The notes under the pieces are model-generated. The model saw nothing but the letters and a program-made list of their open reading frames with translations. It was not told the DNA's origin and searched no databases. A stretch of 60,000 bases of DNA, from the NCBI GenBank assembly GCA_949358305.1, contig OX442314.1, positions 24,919,060 through 24,979,059 on the forward strand, read 5' to 3'. The stretch's first letter is position 1. The number at the start of each line of letters is the position of its first letter. The position numbers were made by a program, and so were the translations under genes. Source of the stretch: Strigamia acuminata (lineage: Eukaryota; Arthropoda; Chilopoda; Geophilomorpha; Linotaeniidae). This document shows, in pieces, positions 56,470 to 60,000 of this stretch.

Positions 56470-57973
56470 TACAACCCCTGGCAAGAAGTTTGGAATCATG
56501 ATCACCTTAAACTGAAAATGCAACAATTAAGTGCTGTAGCGCAATAATGAGTAAACTTTGTTGAAAAACAAATAAATTAGCTTGAAAGAGCATTGTTTTA
56601 TCTACATTTTCACTTAAAAAAACCAGTAGAACTTCAACTAGTGATGAAATAAAAAATCATTACAAAATCAACACAGTGAAATAAGTTTGGAATCATACAA
56701 ATCTCAGGAAAAAAGTTTGGAATCAAACAAAAAAAGTGCTGTTTAGGTTCATTTAAAATTTTTAAAGTTATTCCAATTCAATGAATTACTCATCTAAATG
56801 TCCCATGTGTGTTAGCCACATGTCCAAGTCACATGATTAGGATTTAAAATTGGCTCCTGTGAAGTTAATGTCTACTGATCTCAAAGACAAAATTATCTAG
56901 GCATTAAAAGATGGAAAAACTCAAAAAGATGTTGCAGTTGTGTTCAGTATTATCCAATCTGCTGTATCCAACGTTTGGACAAAATATCAAGAGACAGGAA
57001 GTGTTAAAAATCGCCCATAAACTGGCAGACCAAGGAAAAATTCAAAACGACGCAATATGACATTGCGGAAAATTATAAAAAAAATGTGGAAAAACACATC
57101 AAATGAGATGAATCAAGAGTGGAGAAAAGCCACTGTCAAAGTGTGCGACAGCACAGTCAAAAATCGACTCAATGAAATGGGTTTTAAATCCAGAAAAACT
57201 AAATCAAAACCATTTTTAACCAAAAAGCACAGGCAAGCAAGATTAAAACGGGCAAAACAACATAAACACTGGACTTCTCATGACTGGAGTAAAGTCATAA
57301 TCAGTGATGAGTCCAGAATTTGTCTTGAATTTGGAGATGACAATGGAGCATTTGTCTGGAGGCGCATTGATGAGAAATTCAACAGTGATTGCCTCAAATC
57401 TTCAATTAAATTCCTCAATTTTTGATGGTTTGGAGCTGCATATCTTCAGAAGGCACTGGACATTTGTGTATGATAAATGAGACAGTCAATGCACAGATAT
57501 TTTGTACTATTTTTACTGTCAACAATCGAGGATCACTTTGGGGATGAAGAGGTAACTTATCAGGACCACAACGCTCCCTGACACAGAGTCAAGGATGTGA
57601 AACAATACCTTCAAGAGAAATAATGCAATTGAAACATATGACTTATAGATGAGTCATTTATTAAATTGAAATGATTTTAAAAATTTTAAATGGACCTAAA
57701 CAGCACTCTTTTTGTTTGATTCCAAACTTTTTTCCTCAGATTTGTATGATTCCAAATTAATTTCCCTGTGTTAATTTTGTAATGACTTTTTATTTCATCA
57801 CTAGTTGAAGTTCCACTGGTTTTTTTAAAGTGAAAATGTAGATAAAACAATGCTCTTTCAAGCTAATTTATTTGTTTTTCAACAAAGTTTACTCATTATT
57901 GTGCTACAGCACTTCATTGTTGCATTTTCATTTTAAGGTGGTCCTGATTCCAAACTTTTTGCCAGGGGTTGTA
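56470..57973 (+). mobile_element. Tc1-like DNA transposon with long IR/DR termini
   Basis: About 1,500 bp between TA target sites (56470-56471 and 57972-57973). Ends CAACCCCTGGCAA and TTGCCAGGGGTTG belong to inverted repeats of roughly 330 bp, with motif AAGTTTGGAATCA repeated three times per side (outer, about 56690, about 56715), an IR/DR layout. Inserted in gypsy gag. Confidence 0.9.
56868..57600 (+). pseudogene. Tc1-like transposase, inactivated
   Basis: Recognisable from MSTDLKDKII near 56868. An HTH region follows (GKTQKDVAVVF, then TKYQETGSVKNRP), and the TGRPRK linker. The DDE core starts with VIISDESRICLEFG, then VWRR, and later YQDHNAP. In-frame stops occur in the HTH region (after DKII and after KNRP), after IKFLNF near 57425, and at the QDHNAP site. 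The longest uninterrupted part is 57057-57425. Confidence 0.85.
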
Positions 57974-58237
57974 GTATAGAAGCATAGCACGTCTGCGTTC
58001 ATCATCCCTTATCGCAGCCGCAGTTCAAAACACTTCATATCGACTAACCCCCTTATTCCACTGCTGATTTTGCGTGGCTGGCTCACCATAGGCTTAGGCT
58101 TAGGCGAGATGGGCGCCGCCATTTTAGTCATTGACAAACGACCTTGCCTGACACAACACTCAAATTCCGATCAATTTTCACACCAACTCGCGCCGAAAAA
58201 CAAACAAAATCTTGCTCCTCACAATCCTCGTCGCCAA

Positions 58238-58396
58238 TGTAATGTTCTGATGGGTGATAACAAACAATGTGGTTTTATTCCTGGTTACTTGTGAACTGGC
58301 TCTCGCAATGTGTCACTCACATAAATAGCCTCCTATTACATTTAAGCGCCCTCTGGCGCTAAATTACAATTAACAATAAATGATCACATCAACACA
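58238..58396 (-). repeat. Gypsy LTR, about 159 bp
   Basis: Minus-strand TG...CA boundaries next to the TTGGCGACGAGG primer-binding region. Same PBS as the 9-kb element but a different LTR sequence, so a different family. Confidence 0.65.
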
Positions 58397-58425
58397 GTCA
58401 AGTGATAATTGAATTGTAATTGATG

Positions 58426-58663
58426 CAGCATCAGTGATCGCCATTGACAGGTTTCACTGTATTTTTAAATAAAAGCTGAAGAGTTAACGGGTGATTATGA
58501 AACTGTCGCGATTATGGATTCGTGTAATGTTTCAGACAAGTTTTATGGATTTTTTATTTCCTCATTTCCCATTGCTCAATAACGCATAAGGTGAAGGTAA
58601 ACCAATCAATTTACCTTGAATTATTTCAGCCAAGTTAAACTGCAGGAACAAACGAAAACAAAT
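58426..58663. repeat. Dispersed repeat R1, third copy
   Basis: Begins GCAGCATCAGTGATCGCC and ends at AAACAAAT, where gypsy pol sequence starts. It truncates the reverse-transcriptase frame. Confidence 0.75.
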
Positions 58664-60000
58664 CCTCACCTCCGTTGCATTCTTCGGAGCAGTGGCATCT
58701 CGCGCAGCCTTCACTTTTTGTTCGGTGACTGATATTTCGTCTTTTGATGCTATATGACCTAAAAAGTCTGGTCTTGTAAGTCCAAACCGACACTTTTTCA
58801 AACTTAATGTCGACCCATGCTTTTTCAGGACTGCCAAAACTTTCCCTAATCGCACTTCATGTTCTCTTATTGTCTTTCCATAAACGATAATATCGTCCAA
58901 ACTATTCTTCGTGCCATCGAACTCCTTTAAGATGGTTTGGACTATCCGGCGAAACCATGGGCGATACTGTTGAGATATCATATGTATTTATTGCCTATTG
59001 TGTGCCTGTGTATATATTTATATCGTATTATCATGTTGTTCGATATTAATGCTTGTATTCGGCCAGCGTGAATGATCGCGGCATTTGTTTACATGTAGTC
59101 TTTATATAATGCCCACAGGTGGCTCTCATTGTAAGAAGTCACATGACCAACGAATAAACCTTACTTGATGTTTTGTTTCTCACCTGAGAAGATGATGTGT
59201 CTTTTTCTCCACAACTAATGTTTTTCCCAGCCACTGTTCACACAAGTTTATAGATGTTTTACAACAATACACAACAGATACCATGGGCGAAACCCACTCT
59301 GTCGGTCCCGTAAAAGGCTCAATGATGTATTGCTCCAATAAATTATTGAACTCCTCATCCACTAATTTCCTAATATGGAAAGGAATCTTTTGCACTGACT
59401 GTGCAACTGGCCTTCATGATGGATCCACGTATAATTCAACTCAAAATCTTTCAATTTACCCATCCTGGAAAATATGTTTTTATGTTTTCTTATTTTCTCC
59501 GCTAATTCATCTCTTATTCCGCTCGAAACAGTGTTTAAGGTCGTTTCCTCCTCGGCTGTACACACTGTCGCCTTTTTTAAACTCAACAAATCCAATTGTT
59601 GTGACGTTTCTCTTCCCAATAGGGAAACATTTCCTTTTGGTACGTTCATGAACTTCGAATGTACGCTTTTCTCCTTGGTCTTAATTTCAGCTTCAAGTCG
59701 TCCTTTATTTCTAGCGGTTTATCAAATCCATAGGCAAATAATTTGGTTCTCACCCGTTTCAGCTGTACTCCTTGATTTTTCAACACATTCAAAATTCTCA
59801 AATCAATTAAATTCACAGTAGAACCCGAGTCCAATAATACATTCACTTCTTGGTTTCCAATTGTCACTTTCACTCTTTCCTCTTTGTCATGGGACTCCAC
59901 TTGGAAAACGTACTCGTCGTCATCCACCACATCTCGTTCACTCACACCGACATACTGCACGCGTTCCGTCCTTCTTCGGTTTCCTCGTCCTCTCGGAAAT
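58664..60000 (-). pseudogene. Degenerate Ty3/gypsy pol (protease to reverse transcriptase)
   Basis: Reading leftward from the window edge: protease with LLDSGSTVNLIDL (about 59850), a frameshift near 59690, the linker region ending near 59395, RT fingers (QKIPFHIRKLVDEEFNNLLE, TGPTEWVSPMV), then about 190 bp of unrelated DNA (58982-59175), then RT palm with the SLDDIIVYGKT (xxDD) motif and LKKCRFGLTRPDFLGHIAS, ending abruptly at R1. At least two frameshifts and one insertion; not functional. Gag and LTR would lie beyond 60000. This is a separate copy from 56140-58396, because pol here lies upstream of that element's LTR. Confidence 0.85.
58982..59175. mobile_element. Unidentified insertion inside gypsy RT
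   Basis: Breaks the RT domain between WVSPMV and the palm. It begins TGTATTTATTGCC and includes AATAAACCTTAC near its right end; a solo LTR is possible but I could not define target duplications. Confidence 0.4.

Larger units (their letters stand above)
56140..58396 (-). mobile_element. Ty3/gypsy element fragment (5' LTR, leader, gag, protease), split by a Tc1 element
   Basis: Reading leftward: 5' LTR 58396-58238 (TGTGTTGATG...CATTACA), primer-binding region TTGGCGACGAGG at 58237-58226, leader with a gag start near 58142, then the Tc1 insertion, then a gag C-terminal piece with a decayed zinc knuckle (GKVGHFLKFC, first cysteines lost) at about 56400, and a protease active-site motif VIDSGAQVSLLSRE near 56170. 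Several stops and frameshifts; inactive. The 3' end is not visible. Confidence 0.7.

Noticed and set aside
1-60000. CRISPR arrays, bacterial operons, prophage
   Set aside because: The DNA is clearly eukaryotic; the tandem repeats seen are minisatellites without spacer structure.

Overview
The window is nuclear DNA of an AT-rich invertebrate animal. The evidence is spliced genes with GT-AG introns of about 50-300 bp, metazoan genes (uncoupling protein, STRAP, NDUFB8, GAS2, TIGAR), eukaryotic tRNA genes, and DIRS, Ty3/gypsy, Tc1 and piggyBac-type transposons. A compact-genome marine invertebrate such as a tunicate would fit, but I cannot fix the phylum from sequence alone. Exon models are my own reading of ORFs, splice sites and phases; no transcript or database evidence was used.

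Layout. 1-5958: a Ly6/uPAR-domain gene (-), a coiled-coil gene (+), three tRNA-Thr(AGT) genes and the 3' part of a UCP gene (-), ended by a 200-N gap (5959-6158). 6159-7893: the 3' end of a DIRS-type tyrosine-recombinase retrotransposon. 8027-12027: two further Ly6 genes (-) flanking a 2.07-kb gypsy-type element with identical LTRs. 12092-18049 repeats 1-5958 at a constant offset of 12091, and from there the UCP gene is complete (to 18467). 20217-25340: STRAP (+), NDUFB8 (-), GAS2-like (+). 26085-36460: a small membrane-protein gene (+), a conserved-looking unknown gene with an in-frame TGA (-), a small basic-protein gene with a TATA box (-), and several MITEs. 39399-42822: TIGAR-like (+). 42823-47846: gene-poor. 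47847-55381: a tandem array of four Ly6 genes plus two relics. 55400-60000: nested, broken gypsy and Tc1 elements.

The main theme is the Ly6 family. There are seven intact loci in the window (six if 1-5958 is a redundant contig), all on the minus strand. All share one architecture: exon 1 encodes the signal peptide, exon 2 the first half of the three-finger domain, exon 3 the second half plus a GPI-type hydrophobic tail, with both introns in phase 1. The array near 47-55 kb shows duplication, loss of an exon 1, a cysteine-depleted exon 3, and transposon traffic between genes.

Main caution: the exact 5,958-bp duplication ends at a fixed-size gap and is very probably a redundant contig (haplotig) rather than a genomic duplication.
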